Shown here: positions 18,616 to 39,461 of the stretch, one piece after another | How positions within the stretch are numbered: position 1 is the stretch's first letter | Layout: each line of letters starts with the position of its first letter | Source: Bugula neritina | Lineage: Eukaryota; Bryozoa; Gymnolaemata; Cheilostomatida; Bugulidae | Assembly (NCBI GenBank): GCA_964035545.1 | Contig: OZ037766.1 | Coordinates: forward strand, 29,905,140 to 29,969,139 | Reading direction: 5' to 3' | DNA: 64,000 nt | Program-made: the position numbers and the translations under genes | Notes under the pieces: model-generated | Database searches by the model: none | Told to the model about the DNA's origin: nothing | Seen by the model: the letters and a program-made list of their open reading frames with translations, nothing else

Positions 18616-18625
18616 AATAAATAAA
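18616..18625 (+). terminator. Candidate poly(A) signals of EIF2B5
   Basis: Two overlapping AATAAA hexamers lie about 370 bases after the EIF2B5 stop codon, in the gap shared with the convergent lysyl oxidase gene. Confidence 0.5.
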
Positions 18626-19167
18626 ATAACAAATATATGCAATTCTGCTAATTATTATATACATGAAATTGTTTTACAATAACCTGTTTAAGTTACTTCC
18701 AATCAAATAATATGACTGGGTTAAAAGGCCCAAAATACTTCTTGGTTGTACTGCACTGTAACATTAGTAATTTAAAAATGTACACAATATTCTAGAAAAC
18801 ATAGCATTAATAAAAGGCTATTAAGTATGTACATTGAAATAACATGTGGTAATATAGAAAATTTTCTGATTTATTTCACCTGTTCTTATTCTAAAGTGGC
18901 TGTAAATTGATTCCAAAATTTCAGTAGACTAATATTTGCCTCTATATTGAAGTTTAAGCAATTTATTGAAAACATTTATTTCTTCAATTCATAAATTAGT
19001 TGATCGCAGCTGGTCCCCAGTCTATTATTTTTGGTCAATTCTTATTCTAGCAATTACAGCCAGTTTTCAGTCTATTCTTGCAGTCGGTTCATTAGTCTAC
19101 TGTAATAGTTGCCTTTCATATGCTGACTATCTGATTCTGAACTGGTCTGCTGGTAATTTAAGCAGTC
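18626..19167. other. 3' intergenic region between EIF2B5 and lysyl oxidase-like gene
   Basis: AT-rich, with no gene seen. On the minus strand, AATAAA hexamers (TTTATT at 18962-18967 and 18975-18980) lie about 190-200 bases beyond the lysyl oxidase stop and are its candidate poly(A) signals. Confidence 0.5.
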
Positions 19168-28791
<9,624 letters not shown>

Positions 28792-30124
28792 AATTTCAAA
28801 ATACATCTTTTACAAAGAAATCAAATAAAAGAAAATTACACTGGATACTGGAAAAAATTTTAGCAGAAAAAACAATGCTTTCCTCTTTACACACTACTAT
28901 ACGATAACTGCTCTTTAAGCTTGTCTGATGATGTGAATTACTGTGTGACCCTATTATATAATGGGCCAGATAACCCTGTAAAAAGTGAATAAATGCTACA
29001 TTGTTTCATAGAAATTCCAGCCCCTTTATTGCACAAAGCTTGGCCCTAATTATATGCAAAGTAGCAGTTATAAAGTGCATCCAGCTGTTGAACTGCAGAG
29101 TACTACAAACTTCCAGAGAGGAATTCCTTGTGCTGATTGGCTTATTTAATATAGGTCAGGCAGGCATGCAGCAAGCAAGCTTTTACTTTCATACTCTTCA
29201 TGCAATACGCAGACAGCATGCAGTGTATATGTCTGCCAAAAAGGAATGTCAATAAACCATCCTAATACTTTACAAATGTAGTCTTAACATCAGTTTGGTG
29301 GGTCATACTATTACATATCCTATTTTGAGTGACATATCGTTAATTCTATTTCACCTGTTACAGTGTGACAATCTAGATCACCGAAAAGTGACTCTAGAAA
29401 TTCTTTTATAAAGTTTTAGTTTGAAAATATTTTTGCTGAATTTCAAACTTCAATTATTTTTATTCAAAGTTTAATATTTTCGTTTACATATCAAACATTG
29501 CAACAATTTTATGATAACAGAGGTTGTTTAAACTAGTGTGAAACTCTGCTGGACAATAAAATGAAACCTGTTTGGGCATCAAACTTGCAGAAATACATCA
29601 ACTATATTCTAAAAGAGTCAACCAATGGGTAGATAACTCTACTAGTATATGCACCGCATTATATTTATTGTTGCAAAATATTATTGCATAATACTATTAT
29701 AATTATATGATATCGAATCTTGCAGAAATCAAAACGTTTATTTTTATAGAAAAATAATTAAATCTGCATGGATAATTAATAAGTATTTTAGAGTATGCAT
29801 GGTCTTTTGCTAACTCCAGTGTTATATGTAAATATAGAAGTTTGCTTTGAAATTTTAAATTATTGCATTTGTTTATTCTGGTTAGTTTAGAAAAAATATT
29901 ATTTGAACCAATATAATTTTATTTAATGATAACTATTTCAACAGCTAACTGCATGATTTATCATAGACTAACATAGGTAGGACAACTTCCAAACATTAAA
30001 ACAAAATTTCTAAATACAAAAGTGACTGAAGCTCTACTTATAAAACTCAGAAATAATGCATCTATGATTAGAGAACATATATTTTACAAATAAAATTTTA
30101 TCCTTGAATTTTGTTCATGCTTTT
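28792..30124. other. Intergenic region, LOXL promoter side to lectin A 3' end
   Basis: AT-rich, with no gene or clear repeat seen. It carries the minus-strand promoter of the lysyl oxidase-like gene at its left end and the 3' UTR of lectin A at its right end. Confidence 0.5.
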
Positions 30125-31758
30125 TTAAAAGTAATGCTTTTCGCACATAAACAGTGCTGCCTTGGTGCACATGTCATCATTCCACTGGAAGTTCGTGCTG
30201 TCTCCACACATGCCCAGACAGTTCTGGTTGCCGCCATAGTTGTCTGGTTGGTGAAGGGACCAGTCCTCAACAACAATGTCCTTCAGAAGAAGGCCATCCC
30301 ATGCCCAAACTCCATGAATATTCCTTCCGCCAATCCAAAGGAAGTTATTTTTGCACGGAGTCCAATCTGTATTTAAGCATTTTATTTGATTTAAGTTATA
30401 CAATGAGTAAAACATTTTAGGTGACTGCTAAAAGCATAGGGAATTTCAGCTAAATGGAGCCAAATGTTGAATAATTGCACAAAAGTAAGTTTTCATGGGT
30501 TGTAAATAAACAAGCTAAGTAAAGGTTCACATTCCCTCCAAGTCTATGTTATGCAGGCTTTCTGCTATAAATAGCACAAAGGTGTTTAATTAGACTGAGA
30601 CCTTATAAGCAGCAGTTGAAGCAATCATGTCCATGGCCAAGTTTACTTGATGAGAGTTTCGATTCATTACCTGGGTGGGTTTTTCTCATGTGCTTAACCC
30701 AAGATATAGACTCTAGAGTGTCAAACACTGCAAGCCTGTCTCCTTTACTCTCGCAGAATGATTTGGCGGTGTACCAAGTTTCAGAGAAAGGAACTATAGT
30801 TATACAGGTTCTAGAGTGAGGATTGAAGAGGTAGCTGCGGGGACAGGTAGTCAAACCTACAAAATGTAAAGATCTTAAGCTATGATAAATGTAGTACTTA
30901 TTGGGTATTACACAAAATGTGTTGTGCAATATGTGTACATAATTATGCATTGATTTGCAATATCTATATATAGCTATGAAATATCTTTGGTATATTATTT
31001 TTTATAAAATTCACATACAAATATTTTTAAAATACTTAGCAAATAAACTAAAATTTCTACACACCAGCTACGCATATACGCTAGTCAAAACTACATAATA
31101 CTAAGATAATAATATGAATACTCATTACATGCCGTATTGAAATAATAATTGTGCTTTTTAGTAATTACCGTTTCAAGAAATAAAATTGTTAAGCCTTTCT
31201 TGGCTGATAAAACTTTTTTTTAATTTTTTTGACACATAAAATCATAATCGGCTAATTGTAATTTTTTTTGTGTCATAATGTTTATAGAATTATAGCACAA
31301 TTAAGTAATTAGTGTCAACCACATGCAATGATATTATATGATCTCGAAAAGACACTATAAATCTAACAATACATTTAACATTTTTGTAAATATTTAAACA
31401 AATTAGCTTTTGTTTAAAACAAAACTATAATTTAATCAGAATATTTAACTGCTCAAATGATCTATGACATCTGATAAACAAATTTACCTGTGTCCAGCTC
31501 TCTACGATCTCTTTGAGATTCTGGGTCTTGATTTTCGTCTGTTTCATTGGCTAGTTGGGTTGCTGGAGCCATTGAAAAGTTTTGGGTCAGTTCAGACATC
31601 AGCAGTGGCTCAAACGTTTGCACGGGTTGAACTGGCTGAGAAGGCTCAGCTGGTTTGATTGTCTGGTTGGTGGGATCCGTGAAGTTAGCTCCACCTACAC
31701 CAATGTAGGCAGCTAGAACTACCAAAACGAGGCTTCTTATATTACTTCCTTTCATCAT
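30125..31758 (-). CDS. C-type lectin A, secreted, with long N-terminal extension (3 exons, 232 aa)
   Basis: Predicted secreted carbohydrate-binding protein with one C-type lectin domain. Exons in transcript order: 31758-31488, 30856-30671, 30366-30125, total 699 bases. Exon 1 encodes a signal peptide (residues 1 to about 24) and about 65 extra residues rich in Pro, Gln, Thr and Asn. They end in RDRR, a possible furin-type site just before the lectin domain. The domain (about 93-232) has TCPRSYLFNPHS, FCESKGDRLAVFD, WIGGR and CEKHYF. The sugar triplet is QPD in HQPDNYGG, with WND in QWNDDMC, a pair that in this family usually predicts galactose-type binding. Splice phases are the same as in the other lectins of the cluster, but exon 1 is more than three times longer. 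Ligand and role are unknown. Confidence 0.9.
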
Positions 31759-32486
31759 GGCAGTAGTAAAACACTAAACACAAGTTTGCAGCTGCCTAAA
31801 CTACTTGTGATGAGTTTACCACCAGTCTCTTGTTATATATGATTTTATTAATCAGATTAGCTTTATTTTTAGTTTATCATTTATAATGTAAGTTATAAAT
31901 AAATGTTTACACAACAAGCCATTAATATTGCAATTTGTTATCAAGATTGTTGGGTAGATTACTGAAGGGTGTGCCTGTAAATTATATTTAAAAAAAGTTA
32001 TGTTAAAAAATGACATTTCAAAAGTTGTTTGTTGCAACTATTATATTGATTTGTCGTTGTTCATTGCATGTTAATCAGCAAACCTTTTGGAATATAAATA
32101 TTTTTTACTAGATCTATAGTAGCCATGCTATACTGATACTTGATCAGATTCGGCAAAGAATATTATTAGCCAAATATATCACAGGTCTATAACCTATGGT
32201 TTATTTCACACCACATTGTATAGTAACGTGTTTTACTACTACTCAAAAAACACTGATTTATTGAGTTCTTTTTTTTGTAAAGTGCTGGTTTTGCTATATA
32301 CACTTGCTTACTGCAGGCAGTTTAAATGGACACAGCTTACATGTAGTTAAGTTGTTGAATATTTCAGTTTTGTTATAAAAACCACACATCAAACAAACAG
32401 GATTTTATTTATATATTCTTGTGGATGCAGTTTTGAAAGCAATAACAATTTAATCCTATTTAAACAAATAGTATGAAAGTACATAC

Positions 32487-32690
32487 TAAGGGCGCAGCAT
32501 GGTCCAAGGGTTAAAGCTTAGACTTAGTAAACATGAAATTATTGGTTCAAATCCTAGTGATAAAGGTCATTAGTAATGTTAAAAAGAGCATTTAGTCATG
32601 ATTGCTCCTGTGCCACTTATTACGAATTAAGCCCTTTCTATCAGATTTTTTCACAGGGAAATGATGACTATAAACTTGCGTCAGTATGAC
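32487..32690 (+). repeat. tRNA-derived SINE, family 1, diverged copy
   Basis: Starts GGCGCAGCATGGTCCAAGGG, with a box-A-like TGGTCCAAGGG and a B box GGTTCAAATCC. It is homologous along about 200 bp to the copies at 47994 and 56993, including the tail CTATCAGATTTTTTCACAGGG and AAACTTGCGT. It is more diverged than those two. Confidence 0.75.
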
Positions 32691-33540
32691 AGTAAATAAT
32701 ATATTTTTGACTAACAATGAGCCTAGTAGAGATGAGATAATGCTAACCAGAATAGAAAAACAACTGATTAAACAGTGAACTATCAAATAACTATTGTTGT
32801 GATCAACACAAATAAAACTGAAATAAATATAAATATAGTTTCTTATCACTATATCACTACACTAAATATTTTCAAGTGCTGTATCATTCTAAATATATCG
32901 AAAAAAACAATTTTTAAAGCAAGTTTAATCACATTTAATATATTCCAAAAATTTTTTTACAGTTATATAAACTGCAATGTGTTGCAAAACTCAATTCATA
33001 ACTGTTTACAGAGTATTCCTACAACATCAACTGTTTGCATTACTGTAACATACATGGCGTACAGCAAAAACATAGTTAGGCAAGACATATTCATGCTATG
33101 CTATGATTATATAAACATGCTCTCTATATCCCTATAGCATTGAATGCAGAAAGCAATTGTCTTATCTTTTACTAAGCAAATTTTAAGCCGAAGTATATAC
33201 AATTAATACATTACAGTTAGAAATACTGTTAATAGAGTAAAACATTTTTAAATATATGGTAACAGCCTTTCCTACAGCTTCAAAAATTTAAGAAAAGTAG
33301 CAAATTGCCTTCTTAATTTTTTTAAATGCAGTAGTTTATCTTAGGTTCTTCTCACAGTAAGAAACATAGCAGGGTATGACATATCTATCATTGGTTGCAA
33401 GTATTAGCAGTTTACCAAATATTACATGACGATTATTTTGTTAGTTTCAATGTTGAAAATTTCAACTCAAGTAACCCAAACAATGTTTTATCAAAAGATA
33501 TTTTATAAATTTAAAATAAAAAACTAGTAGAAATAATTGA

Positions 33541-33610
33541 CCAATCAGATTAGATCTTTCAATTACGCAGTCCAGTTAAAAATTCCTACACACAAAAGAG
33601 ATAATATAAT
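33541..33610 (+). promoter_or_regulatory. Lectin B promoter: CCAAT box and weak TATA
   Basis: CCAATCAG at 33541-33548, followed by an AT-rich TATAAT-type element near 33605, about 95 bases before the ATG. The CCAATCA word is shared with lectins C, D, E and F. Confidence 0.5.
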
Positions 33611-33700
33611 GGATATAATCATTCAAGCACATTCATTTGATAACACAGCTTATAATCAACAGACTGAGAAGCAGCTTTAAATCTTACAGTGAAAACAAGA

Positions 33701-34900
33701 ATGCTGACTTTGATAGTCATAGCGCTCTTCTCCTATGTTGGTAAATCGGCAGCAGTATGTGGGTGTAAGTGTCAGCTGAGTTATCTTGAAACCGTTATTG
33801 TATTTGAAAAAAAGAATAAAGCAAACAATTAGCACTTTTAAATAAGTAAGACTCTGGCATTAAACCTAGTTAAGTAAATTTATGCCTTATTGTTTTGCGA
33901 ACAAATGATATTAAAGTTCTGTTGTTTTCCTGACGTAACACGAATACCATGAAAAGTATATACAGTAATTAATATCAATATATACATGCTTTCTAGCCTG
34001 TATATAAATACTTCTTTTTTAGTATAAAATGTTGAATTTGATTACATTATATGTTACGTAGAATTTCTTGTTCACATTTGTAGATGAAGTAGAGTGTCCC
34101 GGTGGCTATCTCTACAACCCACACTCCAGCACCTGTTACAGAGTTGTCAATCAGACAAAGACATGGGATGATGCCAAAGCCTACTGTGAAGGGGCTGGAG
34201 AGAGACTGGCTGTGTTTGACAGCCTTGAATCTATATCTTGGGGAAGGCATATGAGAAAAACTCGCTCAGGTTAGGTCATTTACATTTCAGCAACTCTTAA
34301 AATTACTTGAACTGTCTAGTTTATATTCATGCACCTTTCGAACATGCTGTATAGTAAACACATAAGCTACTTCCATTGCAGTAAAAGTGTGAGCCATGGT
34401 GCTCTGTTCTGTGTTAATGATGAGGGGACAAACCCTAAAACGATTGCTGTGCTCAAATCAAATTGTATTGTAATTTTATCATAATAATGGTTATTCATTT
34501 AAGACAATTTATTCATTTAGGGTACAATTTTTATTCCAAAAATTAATGACAGTCCAAATATTGAACTAATAAGCTGTTTTTTAACTTTAATAATTGTCTA
34601 TAGATTGTAAAGTGTACCTATATGTCAAGCATGCTATTTGTAACAGACAGACTATTTATAGAGTGGACTCCATACATTAACAAAGACGTGTGGATTGGTG
34701 GAAGAAAGTATCCAGGCGGTTGGCGGTGGATGAACAACTTTGGAAGGCTAGTGGTTGTAGAGGATTGGTTTATTGGACAACCAGACAACAGAGAGGGATT
34801 TGAGGATTGTCTAGCTTTCAGTGCCAGTTATAACCAAGACCTTCGTTGGAGCGATCAGACCTGCACCTATTCCTACTATTCTATTTGCGAAAAATACTAG
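33701..34900 (+). CDS. C-type lectin B, secreted (3 exons, 162 aa)
   Basis: Predicted small secreted lectin. Exons 33701-33764, 34084-34269, 34662-34900 sum to 489 bases and end in TAG. A 17-20-residue signal peptide is followed directly by the lectin domain: ECPGGYLYNPHSSTCY, AYCEGAGERLAVFD, WIGGRKYPGG and ICEKY. The sugar-site triplet is QPD (GQPDNREGFEDC), with WSD instead of WND at the second site. The domain carries the usual cysteines of a long-form CTLD. It is the only plus-strand gene among the four diverged lectins and is divergent from lectin A. Homology is secure; sugar preference (galactose-like) is inferred only from QPD. Confidence 0.92.
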
Positions 34901-36349
34901 ACTAAACAATGAAGAGCTCTATAAGATATTGTATCTTAACAACAAAACGATAAATAAACAAACTTTAATTAACTTCAAAAAACACATATAGCTAATTATT
35001 ATTGCCTCTATATATGCTTAAATTAAGCATCTCAACTTTTAATTTCAATGATGAGTTTTGCAAAGCATGTCATCGATAATTTTTACAAAACATATAATAA
35101 TATTCTGCTGACTTGTACCTTTTTGTAAACAAGTGAGCATTTTTATACTGATAGAATAAAAAAAATAAATGAATAAAATGCAGTTTAGGGGCTATTTTAG
35201 GTTCTAATCAGCAATTATATTATTCTATACCTATTCAACCTTTGATGGTGGGATCTTACATCAGACTTAGGTAAAACCAGCCTAAAAATATCTGCTATAT
35301 AAGAAAATTGTAGCAACGAGTTCAATATTGCATTATTTATTTATTATTTATTACTAAAGATGAAACAGTGACTTCCACCAAAAAAATGATGAAATATATA
35401 GCAAGCTGGTGCCGAAAGACTATAAATAAAAATGATGAAAGACTATAAATTACTGTAGCAATTCTGTAATTATAAGCCATGTAATGACTTTGTAGCCGAA
35501 AGGATATTTTGTTTCCCATTAAAGGTGCTAATGATTCATGAATGATAGTCAACAATTTGCTGCCGTGAGAGTGTTGAGTAGAGCCTTTCTTTTACGAAAT
35601 GAAACACTCAACAAGTTTGATAATTTATTTTAAATAGAAAAAGCTCCAAAGTTTTCACACACTGTAGTTACTTGTTCATGAGCGTTAAGCATTTTATCTT
35701 AAAGTTCTTGGAATATTAGCGTAAGCTAGAAAATATTCAGCTATATATGCATATTAATAAGATATATATAAATGTTGTAAGCTTTAGTTATTTTATCACT
35801 GAGTTTAAGCACTCTTGACATATCATTAAGTTATACCCATGAGAGCTTTATAGTAAATAAAGCTCTTATTACTGATTTTGAAATTATTTTATAGCATGCA
35901 ACATATAATAATTTAGATAACCATAATAAAGGAAATATGATTGAAGATATGCATGGCACCTCCATAAGTACTTAAGTGATTTATTAAAGGTTAAAGTACA
36001 ACATTGGTTGGTGTAAACAACTTTTTATTAGGTAAAATATGACCTAGCTGGTTTTTGAAATGAATTATCATGTTGACAATGAATTTTGTCAAACTAAAAC
36101 CTAAAAAGTTATAATAATATTTTTCGCTAAAAATATTTTTAAAAAGTGCATGTATATAATGACAGATACTGCGAAGCTTTTTATCATGTAAAATTACTTA
36201 CATAAATTTATTATTTTTGATAAACTTATACAAGATTCTTTATTGTGATTCTTAGTGAGTAAAGTTAATCTTCATGTGAAAAAAACTCATTAGAGTTTGT
36301 GCATTAACAATGCCGATATCAAAATACAGCTTTTGATCCATATTACAGG
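34901..36349. other. Intergenic region between convergent lectins B and C
   Basis: AT-rich 3' flanks, with no gene seen. An AATAAA at 34953-34958 is the likely poly(A) signal of lectin B, about 50 bases after its stop. Confidence 0.55.
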
Positions 36350-37219
36350 TCAAACTTGTTCACACATGAAATACTGGGCGGAGGTGCAAGTTCCATCATC
36401 CCACTGTAGCCTTTGGTTCATAGCAAACAGACCGAGACATTCCTGGGCGCCGCCGTTGTTATTAGGGCATTGCGGATACCAGTCCTCAACTACAATATCT
36501 CTTTTGAGTTTTCCACTCCATTGCCAAGTTCCATTATACTCTCTACCTCCAATCCAAATGTAGTGGTCAATATAGGGTGTCCAGGCTAAGAAAATATATA
36601 TAGTAGGGTTTCAAATACTTGTCACATTTTGGTTTGCTTCCCCTTATTTATAAACATGCAGGTGAAAGTCAAAAGTTATTTTACTTTAGCTCAGAATTTT
36701 ATATTCTTACAGAAGTTTGCAGATATATATATTATATATTGCAGACCCTAACAAGATTTACCTGGGTTTGTCTTTCTCATCTGCTTAGCCCAAGATATAG
36801 ACTTTAGATTTTCAAATACAGCGAGTCTATCTCCGTCATTTTCACAGTAGGCTTGAGCATCATCCCAATTTTTTCTAATTGGAACTATTCTGTAACACGT
36901 TTGTGAATGTGGATTGTAGATATAATCACCTGAACATTCTACTCCATCTAAACTATATTAAAAGCTATTACATTCTTTCATTGTTTTATTCCATTTTTTA
37001 TTGTCTTTATTTATAATCATTTGAATGTTTAATTACAAGGTCGTGATTTTATTGATAAAAGCAATATGAATGGTTTCATTTTAGTTGACATATGCTTAGA
37101 AACATTGAAAGATTTATAATACGTAAACAAGTATTGTACTCACGTCCACATGTGGCAGCACTTACACCAACACATGCAGCAATGGCTGCTGCCATAAAAA
37201 GACTTCTCATTATGCTCAT
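36350..37219 (-). CDS. C-type lectin C, secreted, with CPN triplet (3 exons, 165 aa)
   Basis: Exons in transcript order: 37219-37144, 36947-36762, 36585-36350, total 498 bases ending TGA. Signal peptide MSIMRSLFMAAAIAACVGV (an internal Met at 37210 is an alternative start). The lectin domain has ECSGDYIYNPHSQTCY, AYCENDGDRLAVFE, WIGGREYNG and FMCEQV. The position of the sugar-specificity triplet reads CPN (PQCPNNNGG), where other members have QPD or RPN. The second site is WDD. An extra Cys at this spot is unusual and could disturb or replace calcium-site chemistry. It ends in QV rather than the EKY of its neighbours. Homology is secure, ligand unknown. Confidence 0.92.
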
Positions 37220-38272
37220 TTTCAATGTGTAGCTATACACCAAAACTTATAACAGCTAAGCTTATAAGACTTTTTATGCCTTGTTTTGTATTAAATGAGG
37301 TACAAAAACGATGTAAGTTAGCATTCAACAGTTTGATTGGTTTATGACTTGTCCTACTTCAATCAATTGCTAAGCTACACAATTACACCTTGTATTTTGT
37401 GGACAGGCAACTCCTTGTTTAGCTACAGAAGAGTCATGTTTGGCCCTAAAACTCTGTATCAAGTCACTTCAACACATTTTAATTGTTTCGATATTATTCA
37501 CCATGCATATGAAATTAAATAGGCTCATATCATTACTTAAGTTATTTGATCAATTAGCTATCTGTCTTGTGAAATATAAGTTTATAATATCTAAAAAAAT
37601 TAGATATGCACTATAAAGTAATAAAATATAGTACCTCTATATACTTTTGGTACGTTTTGCTAAATATAAATTAAGATATAAGTTTAAAAAAAACCTAAAA
37701 TGAAAGCAAATTTTATGTAAAAGATTATAATATTATGCATTATAGAGCTTCATTTATATAACCTAAACCTCCTCACTTAACTTTTCACAATTTGGCGAGC
37801 ACGCAATTTTTTAGATACATCACATTTCAATAGGCAATAGACAAATTTTCATCTATCACAGGTAAAACTATATAACAAGTATATTTGTTTCAATAAAGAT
37901 TTAACAAATAGCAGTGCAGCATCTAATAATATTGAATTTATTTAAATGCAATAAATTGTTTGCAAAGTTTGTAATTAAATTGATCAATTGGAGCACAAAT
38001 TATGTTTTACACGATATTAATTGAAAGCAATTATTACAAAAACAATTTGAATATGTTTAAAGAGTTTAACCTATTTCAAAATATTTTTGAAAAACTGCAT
38101 ATAAATGCTTTTTATCTTACAATATTTTTTATATAAGCAAGAAGTATATTATAGCACTTGTTTTTTTGTTTTTAGCAAAGTAAGCAACTTTAGAAATAAA
38201 AAATTCGTATTCCAACCTCTTGATCAATATCGGGACAAAATGGAAATACAAACGGTTGATTTGCAACTTAGT
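37220..38272. other. Intergenic region between lectins C and D
   Basis: AT-rich. It holds the lectin C promoter (TGATTGG, the reverse of CCAATCA, at 37334-37340; CATAAAAAG on the minus strand near 37270-37278) and the lectin D 3' UTR. No other gene seen. Confidence 0.55.
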
Positions 38273-39461
38273 TTAGTATTTTTCACACAAAAAGCTTTGA
38301 GAAGAAGTGCAAGTTCCATCATCCCACTGCAAGCCTTTGTCTCTTCTGCTGTCAAACAGGGCAAGACAACTCTGATTACCACCGAAGTTGTCTGGCTGAT
38401 GAGAATTCCAGTCCTCCACTACAATGTTCTTTCTACGGCGGCCATGCCATTGCCAGACGCCATTATAAATTCTTCCACCAATCCAAAGGTATCTGCCAAT
38501 GTGTTGTTTCCAAGCTGTGCAGAAAATTACAAATGTTAAAAACACAAGAGATTGACAATTCATCTTATAGTTTTATTTAGATGATATTTTTATATCATTT
38601 TTACTAGATAAATCTGCTTGTAACCTTTTCTATAATTGCCATGACTTTAAAACATCATGTGAGTAAAATTATGGTTTGCATTCTGCACCTTCTTTAGCCA
38701 TTTAAAATATGACTTATGCAAAAAGAATTTTTATTCTAGTTGCTTTTTGTTAAAATCGGATTCAACTATAAAAATAAATGCTGTAGTTACAGAGCTAACA
38801 CAACAACAAAAAAGCTGTTTACTTGTATGCTATACCTGAATTCGTTTTTCTCATATGCTTTACCCAAGATATTTTCTCCAGACTGTTGAGTACAGCTAAT
38901 CTCTCTCCAAATTGTTCACAGTAGGCTTGAGCATCGTACCAATTCTTTGGCGATGTAACTATTCGGAAACAAGTGCCGGAATGGGGGTTGAGAAGATATC
39001 CACCTAGAATATATATGAGTTGGCCTGAACAGATTAAAATGTTTATACACCATATAGTAATTTACACTGTAGACGTAGTGTAGTATATGAAGGTGAGGCC
39101 TCATTGTTCTTATTTTTAGTTTGTGACTCATTGCTTCATTATTTGTAATAATGTAGACATTTATAGCACCAATTAACAGTCCTCGATTGCCCTATAATGA
39201 ATTAACTTCATAGTGATTGTAAAATAATTGCCACCACTGGGAATCGAAACCGAGTCCTCTGGCTTGCAAGCAAGTGTGCTACCATTACACCACGGAGGCC
39301 ACAGGGTAAACTCAACACTACAGTGATGGCAATAGCTATACACTTATATTTATTGCTATAATAAATAGGATATACTTACTTCGGCAGCTTGTTGCAGCCA
39401 TGCAGGTACTGACAGCAAATATTGCTGCTACCAGCAGACAAAAAGCTGTACCTCCTTTCAT
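38273..39461 (-). CDS. C-type lectin D, secreted, lacking the first CTLD cysteine (3 exons, 170 aa)
   Basis: Exons in transcript order: 39461-39380, 39024-38836, 38514-38273, total 513 bases. Signal peptide MKGGTAFCLLVAAIFAVS. The domain has GGYLLNPHSGTCFRIV, AYCEQFGERLAVLN, WIGGRIYNG and FLCEKY. The triplet is QPD (HQPDNFGGNQSC) and the second site is WDD. Where paralogues read ECPGGY or NCPSGY, this gene reads SQLIYILGGY if the phase-compatible acceptor before 39024 is used, so the first cysteine of the N-terminal CTLD loop is absent. An acceptor 18 bases further in (TCTAG before GTGGATATC) would also keep frame and would also lack it. The gene may be functional without that disulphide or be decaying; all frames are open. 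Confidence 0.88.
39230..39325 (-). repeat. tRNA-derived (SINE-like) repeat, family 2, copy 2 (lectin D intron 1)
   Basis: On the minus strand: TGTGGCCTCCGTGGTGTAAT, followed by GCACACTTGCTTGCAAGCC and B box GGTTTCGATTCC. Related to the 20040-20118 copy. The ends do not form a 7-bp acceptor stem, so a functional tRNA is not claimed. Confidence 0.55.

Larger units (their letters stand above)
31759..33700. other. Intergenic region between divergent lectins A and B
   Basis: AT-rich promoter-bearing gap. It contains one SINE copy (separate entry) and the CCAATCAG element of lectin B. No coding exon was found; the open frames around 32592-33137 show no family features. Confidence 0.6.

Noticed and set aside
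39230-39325. Functional tRNA gene
   Set aside because: B box and tRNA-like head are present, but acceptor and anticodon stems do not pair; better explained as a SINE-type repeat.
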